51,727 bases of DNA, taken from NCBI RefSeq assembly GCF_013401435.1, contig NZ_JACBGN010000018.1:1-51727 (forward strand). Reading direction: 5' to 3'. The position numbers and the translations under genes were made by a program. Positions 42,958-51,252 of the stretch are shown in pieces. How positions within the stretch are numbered: the first letter of the stretch is position 1; each line of letters begins with the position of its first letter. Below the pieces are notes generated by a model. That model was not told the DNA's origin. It did no database searches and saw nothing but the letters and a program-made list of their open reading frames with translations. The DNA comes from Streptomyces sp. BR123. GTDB lineage: Bacteria; Actinomycetota; Actinomycetes; Streptomycetales; Streptomycetaceae.

Positions 42958-42988
42958 CTATCCATGAGGCAGGCTTCCTATATCGACA
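42941..42988. promoter_or_regulatory. Repeated CCTATAT(T/C)GACA boxes between arsR remnant and arsI
   Basis: CCTATATTGACA at 42941-42952 and CCTATATCGACA at 42977-42988 are direct repeats 36 bases apart. ATATCGACAT is the type of half-site bound by ArsR/SmtB repressors. They sit at the start of the decayed arsR gene and just before arsI, so they are likely the remains of the divergent operator. Confidence 0.5.
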
Positions 42989-43023
42989 TCCGTCGAAACA
43001 AGATCTCGGATTGGGAGACCGCC

Positions 43024-43464
43024 ATGTCCCGTGTCCAGCTCGCCCTGCGCGTCGCCGACCTCGAAGGATCCGTCGCCTTCTACACGAAGCTGTTCGGCAC
43101 CGAGCCGGCCAAGCGCCGCCCCGGCTACGCGAACTTCGCCATCGCCGAGCCCCCGCTCAAGCTCGTCCTCATCGAGGGCGAGGCCGGCGAGGAAACCCGC
43201 CTGGACCACCTCGGCGTCGAGGTTCAGAGCACCGACCGAGTCGCCGCGGCCGCCACCCGCCTCAAGGGCGCCGGCCTGGCCACCTTCGAGGAGAACGACA
43301 CCTCCTGCTGCTACGCCCTCCAGGACAAGGTCTGGGTCCACGGCCCGGGCAGGGAACCCTGGGAGGTCTACGTGGTCAAGGCCGACGCCGACACCCTCGC
43401 CAAGGCCGCCGACACCCCGGAGGCCTGCTGCGGCACCACCGCCGGCTGCGCCTGCGGCAGCTGA
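43024..43464 (+). CDS. arsI: ArsI/CadI-type organoarsenical C-As lyase
   Basis: A 146-residue vicinal-oxygen-chelate protein. The start RVQLALRVADLEGSVAFYTKLFG and metal ligands Gln5, His62 (RLDHLGVEV) and Glu114 (EPWEVYVVK) match the Fe(II) site of actinobacterial ArsI. Cys95-Cys96 (NDTSCCYALQDK) is the vicinal pair that holds the trivalent arsenical. ArsI cleaves methyl-arsenic and aryl-arsenic bonds. The C-terminus adds a Cys-rich tail (EACCGTTAGCACGS), probably a further metal/arsenic site. It is intact while the adjacent arsR and aquaporin genes are broken. ATG 43024; no strong ribosome site (GGGAG about 6 bases upstream). Confidence 0.9.
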   Translation: MSRVQLALRVADLEGSVAFYTKLFGTEPAKRRPGYANFAIAEPPLKLVLIEGEAGEETRLDHLGVEVQSTDRVAAAATRLKGAGLATFEENDTSCCYALQDKVWVHGPGREPWEVYVVKADADTLAKAADTPEACCGTTAGCACGS

Positions 43465-43735
43465 TGCCAACGGGGTGGGCGGGCGGCGGATTCGGCATAC
43501 GAGGGTCCCTGCCGATCCGCGGGCCGGATCCCGCCGACCACCGATGACGATGGAGCCCGGCAGCTCGGCGAATCAAATATCGGTTGCCCGTCGGCGATGG
43601 CGGTGGATCCAATGACCGGCATGATCATCCGGGCGCGCCCGTGACGGCGGGAGGTGAGGAAAGCGAACCGCCGGGCCCGGCCACCGCGCGATCCGGGTGG
43701 GACACGACCGCATCGTCTGAGGGAGACGCCGCCTG

Positions 43736-44848
43736 ATGAACACACCTCCATCGCCGTCCGGATCCGAGCGGACCGGCGGGTCGGCCGTCCGGATCGGCGC
43801 CTTCGTCCCGCTGACGCGGCCCGGCTGGGTCGAGGCGGGCCGGCACCTGCTCGCAGGCCTCGACCTGGCCGTAGGCGAGGTCAACGACGCCGGCGGGATC
43901 GGCGGAAGACCGCTGGAGTTGCTGGTCCGGGACACCGCGGCCGACCCGGAGCGGGCTGCGGCGGCCGTGGACGAACTGGCCGGCCTGGGTGTGGCCGCCG
44001 TGGTGGGCGAGTACCACAGCGTCGTCGCCCGCGCCGCAGCCGCCCGGGCCGACGCCCTCGGCCTGCCGTTCCTCTGCTCCTCCGCAGTGCTCGATGCGCT
44101 CACCGAACAGCCGACGGACTGCGTCGCGCGTCTGGCACCGCCCCAGTCCCGCGGCTGGCGGATCTACGCGGACTTCCTGCTCGGGTCGGGCCGGCGGCGG
44201 ATCGCCGTGGCGACCCAGCCGAGCGTCTACTGGGCGTCGGGAATCCGCGTCCTGCGTGACCACTTCGCTCCCCGCGGCGGCACCGTCATCGAACTCGACA
44301 CGAACGCACTCGCCCCCGCAGCCCTGTGTGACGCGCTCGTCGACCACGGTGCGACGGCGCTCCTCCTCCTGGTCGGCCATCCGGAGCCCGCGGTACCGAT
44401 CGTGAAGGCCGTCCGCGGCGACCGGCGGCTCGCGGAGATCCTGATGGGCGCCCCGGCCGGACAACCGGAGTTCGCCGAATGGGCCGCGGCGCTGGGCGGG
44501 GACGGCGCCGGGATCCCGTTCCTGCGCTACCTGCCCGAGCGCCTCGGCCCACTCGGCGAACGCGTCGGGAAGGAGCTTCGCGAGCGGCTGGGCGAAGCAC
44601 CCTCCTTCGTCGCCTTCGAGGGCTGGGACGCCATCGCCGTGCTCGCCGACGTGCTGCGTGCCCATGGCACGGACCGGGCGGCCATCGCCGGGTCATGGCC
44701 ACGCGCGGCCGTCGAGGGCACGCGCGGACCGATCCGGTTCTCCCGTACGCCGGGCATCAGTGTGTGGCAATGGGCGTGGCCGGACATCCAGGTCGTCGAT
44801 CGGGACCCGGCGGAACCCGGCCGCTTCCGCATCCTCCACACCGGCTGA
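43736..44848 (+). CDS. Type I periplasmic-binding-fold protein (LivJ/AmiC-like), no signal peptide
   Basis: A 370-residue ligand-binding protein. RIGAFVPLTRPGWVEAGRHLLAGLDLAVGEVNDAGGIGGRPLELLVRDT begins the first lobe of the LivJ family, with VVGEYHSVVARAAAARADALGLPFLCSSA in the hinge region and IPFLRYLPERLGPLGERVGKELRERLG, SFVAFEGWDAIAVLADVL later. The N-terminus (PPSPSGSERTGGSA) has no hydrophobic signal or lipobox, and no permease or ATPase genes are nearby. It may therefore be a cytoplasmic sensor comparable to AmiC rather than a transporter component. ATG 43736. Confidence 0.85.
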   Translation: MNTPPSPSGSERTGGSAVRIGAFVPLTRPGWVEAGRHLLAGLDLAVGEVNDAGGIGGRPLELLVRDTAADPERAAAAVDELAGLGVAAVVGEYHSVVARAAAARADALGLPFLCSSAVLDALTEQPTDCVARLAPPQSRGWRIYADFLLGSGRRRIAVATQPSVYWASGIRVLRDHFAPRGGTVIELDTNALAPAALCDALVDHGATALLLLVGHPEPAVPIVKAVRGDRRLAEILMGAPAGQPEFAEWAAALGGDGAGIPFLRYLPERLGPLGERVGKELRERLGEAPSFVAFEGWDAIAVLADVLRAHGTDRAAIAGSWPRAAVEGTRGPIRFSRTPGISVWQWAWPDIQVVDRDPAEPGRFRILHTG

Positions 44849-45283
44849 AGGACCACGGAAGCCCGAGGCCTTCCGCTGCCTGGCGGACTCGCCCCCCACA
44901 GGCGAATCCGCCGCTGCCTCGGAAGCCTCCTCCCCCGCCGTCGCCGGGGCTCGCACACAGGGCCGGCCACGGGGTCGGAGCATGCTGCATCGGGGCTCGC
45001 TCGTTCGCATGGCAGGCGAGCGGGTCGCAGCGACTCCGGCGTACCGTTTCGCCATGGTGGAACCCGGACGCAGCCCGCCCCGGCACGCCGCACCGACACG
45101 GCCGGCTCAGCATCACCACCCGGACCATCCGTGCCGTCGCGGCGGACAGGCGGCCCCTGGTGCGCAGCGCCAAGGGGCGCTCACTGCGGCACGGGGGCAC
45201 TCGCCGGTCCAACGGTGACCCGGGCGAACACCTGCCGCAAGGGCAAGCAAGTTCGATCCCATGACTACGCGATGAGGCCGGAA
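44849..45283. other. Inter-gene stretch of 435 bases, no gene recognised
   Basis: Only GC-driven open frames are present, with Arg/Pro/His-rich products and no ribosome sites. GC content drops just before the next gene. Confidence 0.4.
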
Positions 45284-45508
45284 ATGGACAGAAAGAAGCC
45301 GGAGCATCTCAACGACCCTGAATCACTCTCTGACGAAGAGATGATGAAACTGATCAACGAGATCCTCGACAGCGTCCCACCCGAACAAGCCGAGGCCTGC
45401 CTCCTCGCCATTGCCGGCGGGAAACCGGCTCCCCGGGACGTTCCGGTCGACCTGACCCCCGCCCAGGCGAACGACCTCCTCCTCTTCCTCCACAGAGGCG
45501 GCGGCTGA
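45284..45508 (+). CDS. Small acidic protein
   Basis: A 74-residue acidic helical protein (KKPEHLNDPESLSDEEMMKL, then INEILDSVPPEQAEACLLAIAGG, ending TPAQANDLLLFLHRGGG). ATG 45284 has GAGG 6 bases upstream; ATG 45272 is in frame but lacks a site. The codon use (GAAGAG, AAACTG) is less GC-biased at the start than in neighbours. The family is not recognised. It precedes the DUF2690 gene by about 100 bases on the same strand and might be co-transcribed. Confidence 0.65.
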   Translation: MDRKKPEHLNDPESLSDEEMMKLINEILDSVPPEQAEACLLAIAGGKPAPRDVPVDLTPAQANDLLLFLHRGGG

Positions 45509-45604
45509 CCGACTCGTGGGCGCACGCACGGGGAACACGATGGTCTCCGTGCCCCCGCGCGTGCGCCTTGCTTCCGGCACGAGGCGTGAGCAACCTGTGC
45601 GTCC

Positions 45605-46159
45605 ATGACCACGAGTGACACCGACGGCGACACTGCGGAGCCCCCGGCCCGGCCGCCACAGGCTCCCGCCGCCAGGCGCCCCTGGTTCGCCGGGGCTACT
45701 GCGTTGGCCTTGGTTGTCGCCATGGTCGGCGCAGTGCTGGCAGCCTTCGTGACCCCGCTCGGGGATCATCTGATGAAGGCCCTGCTCGATGAGCCGACCT
45801 GCCCCGGCAAAGCCTGCGACGGCAAGAACCCCCAGAACCAGGGCTGCGGAGAAGACGCCCGGACGTTCAAACCCGAGATCAACAACCCTGCGCTCCTCCA
45901 GATTCGGCGCAGCGAGGACTGCAAGGCTGCCTGGGCGAGGATCGAACGGGGAAACCCCGGAGACCTGGTCACGGTGAAGGTCGCCGGCGGAACGAAAAGG
46001 ACCTCAGAGGTCGAGTACGGGGATGACCAGTTCACCCACATGGTCGCCGTTCCGGATGGCGACTTTCAGATCACCGCCTGCGCGATTCCGAAAGCGGGCG
46101 GCAAGAGCACGTACGCGACCTACTGTGTGCACGCCACCGAGGCCACGGCCTGGCGGTGA
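45605..46159 (+). CDS. DUF2690 membrane-anchored extracellular protein
   Basis: A 184-residue protein: a disordered acidic/Pro-rich cytoplasmic N-terminus, one membrane helix (about 28-50, AGATALALVVAMVGAVLAAFV), then an external DUF2690 domain with the characteristic CPGKACDGKNPQNQGCGEDARTF (65-87) and SEDCKAAWARIERG. The five cysteines in the outer domain can pair. DUF2690 occurs in Streptomyces surface and XRE-fusion proteins, but the role is unknown. ATG 45605. Confidence 0.88.
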   Translation: MTTSDTDGDTAEPPARPPQAPAARRPWFAGATALALVVAMVGAVLAAFVTPLGDHLMKALLDEPTCPGKACDGKNPQNQGCGEDARTFKPEINNPALLQIRRSEDCKAAWARIERGNPGDLVTVKVAGGTKRTSEVEYGDDQFTHMVAVPDGDFQITACAIPKAGGKSTYATYCVHATEATAWR

Positions 46160-46211
46160 CGTGTGCTGTCGACACGATCCGCCAGGGCCGCTCCCGTGGC
46201 CGGCCGGGGTG

Positions 46212-46799
46212 TCAGGAGTGGACGGCGGCCACCAGCTCGCCGGTCGTCACCACCCGGGCGAAGCCGCCGCCGTGCAGTGAGACGGCGCTCGCGCGGGTCA
46301 GGTCGTCGGCCTTCAGGTGCCAGCCGTTCGGGCCGGTCAGGTCGAAGGTGTGGGTGGCGTCGAGGGCGACCAGCACGTCGTAGCCGAGGTTTCCGCCCAT
46401 GCGGGCGGTGGTCTCCACACACATGTTGGTCTGGATGCCGACCAGCACCACCTGGCTGATCGCCGCCTTCTTGAACCAGTCGTCGAGGTCGGGGGTGCCG
46501 TAGAACGCCGAGTTCACCGATTTGGTGACGAGCAGCTCCGGCCCGCGGCCCCTGCCGCGCCTTTCCTCGACGTACTCCTTGAAGTCGTTCCCCTCGCACC
46601 CCGTCCGCAGCGGCGAGCCGGGCGTGTTCGAGTCGTGCCGTACGAAGACGACCGGCCGGTCCGTGTCCTGCCAGGCCGCGATGAGCGAGGCGATGTTCCC
46701 GTCGGCGGCCGGGTTGTTGCGCGGTCCCCAGAACTCCGACTCGTCGAAGCCCTTCTGCACGTCCACCACGACCAGTGCCGCGTTCTGTGTGATCTCCAT
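46212..46799 (-). CDS. Isochorismatase-family cysteine hydrolase
   Basis: A 195-residue hydrolase with the complete catalytic triad: Asp13 (VVDVQKGF), Lys93 (VTKSVNSAF) and Cys127 (GIQTNMCVETTAR). This family hydrolyses isochorismate, nicotinamide, ureidoacrylate or related amides; the exact substrate cannot be decided. ATG 46799 is preceded by GAGGGG; ATG 46808 is an in-frame alternative. It is divergent from a GlxA-type regulator gene with 75 bases between, an arrangement suggesting the regulator controls it. Confidence 0.9.
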   Translation of the reverse strand: MEITQNAALVVVDVQKGFDESEFWGPRNNPAADGNIASLIAAWQDTDRPVVFVRHDSNTPGSPLRTGCEGNDFKEYVEERRGRGRGPELLVTKSVNSAFYGTPDLDDWFKKAAISQVVLVGIQTNMCVETTARMGGNLGYDVLVALDATHTFDLTGPNGWHLKADDLTRASAVSLHGGGFARVVTTGELVAAVHS

Positions 46800-46873
46800 G
46801 CCCCTCATCCTGCCGCCCTGGCCGAGCCGCTCACAGGAGGCGAAAAGACGGCGATCGATGGTTTACTGCCAGG

Positions 46874-47845
46874 ATGATCCGAACGGCACCGGCCGCCCAC
46901 CGCATCGCCCTCCTCGCCTTCCCCGGCATCCGGGCCTTCGACGTCTCGGTGATCACGGAGGTGTGGGGCGCGGACCGCACCGACCGCGGGGTGCCCGCGT
47001 TCGAGCTGCGTCGGGTGGCTGCGAACCCGGAGCCGGTACCGATGCGCGGCGGGCTGGCACTGGCACCGGACCGCACCCTCGCCTGGCTGCCCCGCGCCGA
47101 GCTGATCCTGGTGCCGGGGCTGGACGACCATGTCACCCCGGCGCCCGCACCGGTCCTCGCGGCGCTGCGCCGGGCCCACGCCCGCGGCACCACCATCGCC
47201 GCGCTCTGCGGCGGCGCGTTCACACTCGCGCAGGCCGGGCTCCTCGACGGCCGCCGGGCGCTGACCCACTGGGCGCTGACCGATCTGCTGCGGGCCAGGC
47301 ACCCACGGGTGCGGGTCGAGCCGGACGCCCTGTTCATCGAGGACGGCAACCTGTGGACCTCCGCCGGAACGGCCGCCGGCATCGATCTGTGTCTGCACCT
47401 GGTGCGCACCGCCCACGGCGCGGAAGCAGCCGCGACCATCGCCCGCTCCATGGTCACCGCACCGTTCCGGACCGGCGGCCAGGCCCAGTTCGTCGAACAC
47501 CCCACCGCGCACGCCAGCCGCGACGCGGACGCGCTGGCCGAGGTACGCGCCTTTGCCCTGGCACACCTCCACGAGCCGCTCACCGTTTCCTCGCTCGCCG
47601 CCCGCGCCGGTATGTCGCCGCGTTCCTTCGCCCGCCACTTCGCGGCGGCCACCGGAACCACCCCGCTGCGCTGGCTTGTGGACCGCCGCATCGCAGCAGC
47701 CCAGAAGCTCCTCGAACGCACCGATCTGCCCATGCCCGAAATCGCCCGCCGGTCCGGCTTCGGCAGCGAGGTCACCATGCGCCAGCACTTCGCATCCCGC
47801 CTGGCGACCAGCCCGCGCGCCTACCGCACCTCGTTCGCCGAATAG
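46874..47845 (+). CDS. GlxA-type AraC-family regulator with DJ-1/PfpI domain
   Basis: A 323-residue protein. The N-terminal class I glutamine-amidotransferase-like domain (IALLAFPGIRAFDVSVITEVWG... IAALCGGAFTLAQAGLL, the Cys112 elbow) serves as a sensor. The C-terminal AraC DNA-binding domain (about 215-320) has two HTHs, SSLAARAGMSPRSFARHFAAATGTTPLRWL and PEIARRSGFGSEVTMRQHF. It most likely activates the divergent hydrolase gene in response to a small molecule. ATG 46874. Confidence 0.92.
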   Translation: MIRTAPAAHRIALLAFPGIRAFDVSVITEVWGADRTDRGVPAFELRRVAANPEPVPMRGGLALAPDRTLAWLPRAELILVPGLDDHVTPAPAPVLAALRRAHARGTTIAALCGGAFTLAQAGLLDGRRALTHWALTDLLRARHPRVRVEPDALFIEDGNLWTSAGTAAGIDLCLHLVRTAHGAEAAATIARSMVTAPFRTGGQAQFVEHPTAHASRDADALAEVRAFALAHLHEPLTVSSLAARAGMSPRSFARHFAAATGTTPLRWLVDRRIAAAQKLLERTDLPMPEIARRSGFGSEVTMRQHFASRLATSPRAYRTSFAE

Positions 47846-48000
47846 CCGCCCCCGGCACAGGAGCGCGTCGGCCGAGCGTGTCGCGGCGGACGCCGGCTGC
47901 CCGCTCCGCCCGCTCCAGGAACGCGCCCATGGCTGACAAGACGCTCCCGGGGGCGAGGGCTTTCGGTTTCAGGCGATGTGACAGGCGAGGACAGCCGGGT

Positions 48001-48774
48001 TCAGAACGCGGAATGGGCGAACCAGTGATCGAGCAGATCCGGGTCGCCGAGCAGCCGGAAGGCGTCACTTCGGCGGTCCCCGCGACCGTAGAGCAGCAGC
48101 AGGAGGTCCGAAGCCGTTCCCTGGACCGTGGCGTCTGCCGTGCGCGACGGGGCTCGGTCGGCCACCAAGGCGAAACCGTCGGGGCGCAAGCCGACCAGCC
48201 AGTCGCCGTCGCCTTCGCCATCGCCGTCGGTGCAGCTGAAGCGAATGGTCCTGTCGGGGGCGCGCAGTTGGGCGGTCAGCGGCGCGAAGGAGGATGCGAA
48301 CGGCAGGTTGGTGAGGAACTCGTCGATGCCGTCGACCGCCATCGCGTGATTGATGCGCGGTGAGAGCCCCAGTGCGATTTCGGCATCGGCCCGGTGGACG
48401 AGGGTCTCGAAGAGCATGCGCCGGACCCAGAACCGGGCGTGCTGGTCGACCCCCCATGCCCACATCGGCGCGTCCGGATCGGTGGCGGCGAACACCTCGG
48501 CGGCCTCCGCAGCGCCGGCGGTCAGCCAGTCCGGGAGATCGCCGGCGCGCTCCGGCAGGCGCAGGTCCACCTCGCGGCTGGTCGGCGGCTGCTGGATGCG
48601 CTGCCGAAGCAGTTCGCTGAACCAGCGCTGCACGCTGCCGACGTGCTGCGCAACGTCGGCCAGCGTCCAGCCGGGGCAGGTCGGCACCGGGGTGGAGAGG
48701 TCGCTCGCCGTGACCGCGGCGACGAATGCGGCAGTCTCGGCCGCGACGGCCGCTCCGTGCTGGGCGGGGGTCAT
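48001..48774 (-). CDS. Mycothiol-dependent maleylpyruvate isomerase family protein
   Basis: A 257-residue DinB-fold enzyme. VPTCPGWTLADVAQHVGSVQRWF carries His44, and FETLVHRADAEIALG carries Glu123, His127 and Asp130, giving the expected metal ligands. The C-terminal part is the SCP2-like or MDMPI_C domain (RFSCTDGDGEGDGDWLVGL). Members use mycothiol in isomerisation or transfer reactions; others are of unknown substrate. ATG 48774 has AGGAAGGG upstream. AT-rich DNA at about 48800-48850 is its promoter region. Confidence 0.88.
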   Translation of the reverse strand: MTPAQHGAAVAAETAAFVAAVTASDLSTPVPTCPGWTLADVAQHVGSVQRWFSELLRQRIQQPPTSREVDLRLPERAGDLPDWLTAGAAEAAEVFAATDPDAPMWAWGVDQHARFWVRRMLFETLVHRADAEIALGLSPRINHAMAVDGIDEFLTNLPFASSFAPLTAQLRAPDRTIRFSCTDGDGEGDGDWLVGLRPDGFALVADRAPSRTADATVQGTASDLLLLLYGRGDRRSDAFRLLGDPDLLDHWFAHSAF

Positions 48775-48991
48775 GTGTGCCCTTCCTCTGGCGGTACCGC
48801 AGTTGCTTAAGGGGTTGGATGATTGAGGTTCTTAAATAAATGGGACGGTAATTCGCGGGCGGCGAGGATGTCAACTTCCGCCCCCGCCTCAGCGCGGGAG
48901 GTTGCGACCGCCCGCGCTTCCGTGATCACCAAGCCACCGCGCCGACCGGCACGAGCGGGCGGCGGAGTCCGGCCGACGGGGAGCACCAGCC

Positions 48992-50065
48992 GTGGAAACG
49001 GTGGGCGGAGCCCGCGCGGCTCTTGCGAGCATGCACGCCATGAACACGACGGGGGATGAACGGATCGAAGTGGTGCCGCTCGGCACGACGCGAGCGCAGG
49101 GCACGGTCGAGGCGATCGCCGGAGGGCGGCTCCTCGTCCGTACGCCCGGGCTGGTGGAGGTCCACGACCGCGAGGACTTCCTCGCAGGCAAGGCAGGGGG
49201 CGCGACCGCGGCCTTGCGGACGCAGGAGCAGGAGCGGGCGGTCCCGACGCCCGACGGCGGATTCGTGGTGGCCGGAGTGGCGTCGGTACGGGCGCTGGGC
49301 CCCGCCGGCGGCCCGCGCTGGGAACTTCCCCACGCCCCGTGGCACGGCACCGCCCGGGCGCACTCCACCCCGGCCGTCAGCCCGGACGGGCGGCTGGTGA
49401 GCGTCGTCGTGCCGGTGCTGGAGCCCGACAGGGAGAAGGCGGCCCTGGTGTACGACCTGGAGCCGGACCGGAACTACACCTGGGACGACCTGCTGCTCTT
49501 GGACGCTGCGACCGGCGAGGTGCTCGGTCGGCGGCAGCTGCGTTCGCTGGCGTCGGCAGCGGTGCAGTCCTGGCATCCGGACGGCGGCGCCTTGATGGTG
49601 TCCTGCTGGACCGCCTGGCAGAGCTGGTCGACCTGGTGGGCCGAGCAGCACGCCGACGGCATGCGGATCCTCGGCGGCGCGTGGATGCGGGCGTTGACGG
49701 GTTTTCTCCCCGGCTCCCGGGTACTGACCCAGCGGTACGCCGAGCACGTGTTCCCCGACGACGACCGCGACGAGCTGGCGGCGTACGACCTCGGCTCCGG
49801 GGAGCAGACGGCGCTGCTCGACCTGGCGGAGCTGGCCGTCGACCCGGAGAACGACGAGTTCTTCTCCGCCGAGGTCCTGGACGGGCACCACGTGCTGGTC
49901 CCTGGCCGGGTGTACCCGGGGGGTGGGGCTCCTGAGACCCGGCACTGGCTGCTGAACGCCGACACGCTGCGTCCGCTCGGCCGGCTGGACTACCCGGCAC
50001 CGGCGCCACCCGCCTTCTCGATCGCGGCCCCGGCGTCCAGGGCGCCCTGGCGGTTGCTGCTGTAG
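48992..50065 (+). CDS. Beta-propeller-like protein of unknown function
   Basis: A 357-residue soluble protein. Repeating strand patterns (GGRLLVRTPGLVEVHD, GGFVVAGVASVRALGPAG, VSPDGRLVSVVVPVLEP, LLLLDAATGEVLGRR, SWHPDGGALMVSCWTAW, DELAAYDLGSGEQTALLDLAELA) indicate a beta-propeller, without a catalytic motif. GTG 48992 has GGGGAG at 8 bases; ATG 49040 is a later alternative. The last 20 or so residues (FSIAAPASRAPWRLLL) run over a minus-strand dehydrogenase remnant, so the natural C-terminus has probably been replaced. Confidence 0.75.
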   Translation: METVGGARAALASMHAMNTTGDERIEVVPLGTTRAQGTVEAIAGGRLLVRTPGLVEVHDREDFLAGKAGGATAALRTQEQERAVPTPDGGFVVAGVASVRALGPAGGPRWELPHAPWHGTARAHSTPAVSPDGRLVSVVVPVLEPDREKAALVYDLEPDRNYTWDDLLLLDAATGEVLGRRQLRSLASAAVQSWHPDGGALMVSCWTAWQSWSTWWAEQHADGMRILGGAWMRALTGFLPGSRVLTQRYAEHVFPDDDRDELAAYDLGSGEQTALLDLAELAVDPENDEFFSAEVLDGHHVLVPGRVYPGGGAPETRHWLLNADTLRPLGRLDYPAPAPPAFSIAAPASRAPWRLLL

Positions 50066-50118
50066 GTCAGGATCACTCCGATGCCGCGCTCGGCGATCTC
50101 GACGGCGGCGGCCTTCAC
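49990..50118 (-). pseudogene. Remnant of a short-chain dehydrogenase gene
   Basis: The minus strand reads AVKAAAVEIAERGIGVILTY, then SSNRQGALDAGAAIEKAGG. This is the piece of an SDR from the first helix through the second beta strand to the next helix. The upstream TGxxxGIG motif and everything downstream are missing. It overlaps the 3' end of the propeller gene. Confidence 0.6.
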
Positions 50119-50308
50119 CGCCTGGCGTTGTCCGTGGAAGGGCGGAGGCGTTCGGGGGCACCGGCGTGGCCCGCTTGACCTGCCGGGCCACGGGCCGCAC
50201 AGTCGGGATGCGGAGCCGCGCGGGCACCGGCGTCCCTGCCTGCCGGGCACGCCGCGCGCAGAACGCCCGTCCGGGTACACCGGGCGGCCTTGACCTCCGG
50301 GAGCGGCT

Positions 50309-50959
50309 GTGTCAATGGTCGTCGACCTGATCGTGATCGGCACGGCCATCACCCTCGGACCGCTGCACAACAGCGCCTTCATCCTGCTGCTCGCGTCGCG
50401 CCGCGGCGTCCGCAAGGGCCTCGCCTTCCTGTTGTCCTGGCTGGCCGACCTGGTCATGGTGGTCGCGCTGGTGGTGCTGCTGACCGGCGGGACGCCGCCC
50501 ATCCACCACAGCACACCGTCTACTGCCGCGGTCGCCGCCAAACTCGCGATCGGTGTCGGCCTGGTGCTCTTCGGCAGCTACCGGCTCCGGGGGCTGCCCC
50601 GCCCGTACCGGCCACCGAGCTGGACGGGCCGCATCGACAACGCCTCCCTCGGCACCGCCGCGGCACTCGCCTGGCTGCTCCAGCCGTGGGCCCTGGTCGC
50701 CGCCGGCGCCGCCACGGTCGTCGATGCCGACCTCTCCACCCTCTCCGACTGGCTCGCCCTGACCGGCTACTGCCTGCTGGCCACCCTCAGCCTCCTGATC
50801 ATGGAGCTGTACACCGTGTGGGCACCGCGCGCCGCGACGGCCCGGCTGACCGCCCTGCGGACCTGGCTCGAGCAGCACCAGGAGCAGCTGCTCATCACCC
50901 TCTCGCTGCTGGCGGGACTCTGGCTGACCGCCAGCAGCATTTACGCACTCGTCGCCTGA
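50309..50959 (+). CDS. GAP-family small polytopic membrane protein
   Basis: A 216-residue membrane protein with about six helices: VDLIVIGTAITLGPLHNSAFILLL, AFLLSWLADLVMVVALVVLL, AVAAKLAIGVGLVLFGSY, SLGTAAALAWLLQPWALVAAGAATV, LALTGYCLLATLSLLIMELY and LITLSLLAGLWLTASSIYALV. This layout and LASRRGVRKGLAFLLSW match the GAP family of actinobacteria (related to LysE-type exporters). It may export a small lipid or amino compound. GTG 50309 has GGGAG 5 bases upstream. Confidence 0.85.
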   Translation: MSMVVDLIVIGTAITLGPLHNSAFILLLASRRGVRKGLAFLLSWLADLVMVVALVVLLTGGTPPIHHSTPSTAAVAAKLAIGVGLVLFGSYRLRGLPRPYRPPSWTGRIDNASLGTAAALAWLLQPWALVAAGAATVVDADLSTLSDWLALTGYCLLATLSLLIMELYTVWAPRAATARLTALRTWLEQHQEQLLITLSLLAGLWLTASSIYALVA

Positions 50960-51168
50960 CGGCCCACCGACACGGCGAAGGCGAGCTCGTCGCCCACGGA
51001 CGCACCGCAACGGCGCCGGAGCGGCTGGCCGAAACCCTCGGCCTCGACTGGGCGGAGTGGATCTGCGAGCCGGAGCACCACGACGATGTGGGCTGGGAGC
51101 AGCCGCCGCAGGGTCCGCCCGCAGGCCGCCGGCCGCAGCGTGCGGCCGGCGGGCTGCGGGAGGGGACC

Positions 51169-51223
51169 GACGCCACGGCGGGGACGGCGCGTGCCCTGTG
51201 CCCCCGTGCCCCGCCGTGGCGTC
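51169..51223. terminator. Long inverted repeat between convergent genes
   Basis: GACGCCACGGCGGGG (51169-51183) is repeated as its perfect complement at 51209-51223, with a 25-base loop. It lies between the stop of the GAP-family gene and the stop of the right-edge gene and may terminate both. The rest of 50960-51252 shows no supported gene, though a plus-strand frame DWAEWICEPEHHDDVGWEQ (about 51050-51110) is oddly coding-like. Confidence 0.5.
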
Positions 51224-51252
51224 CCACGATGTCCCGAACCGACCCCGACCGA

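Noticed and set aside
44849..45283. Possible attachment site or RNA gene in the intergenic stretch
   Set aside because: No tRNA cloverleaf, integrase or flanking direct repeats could be seen.
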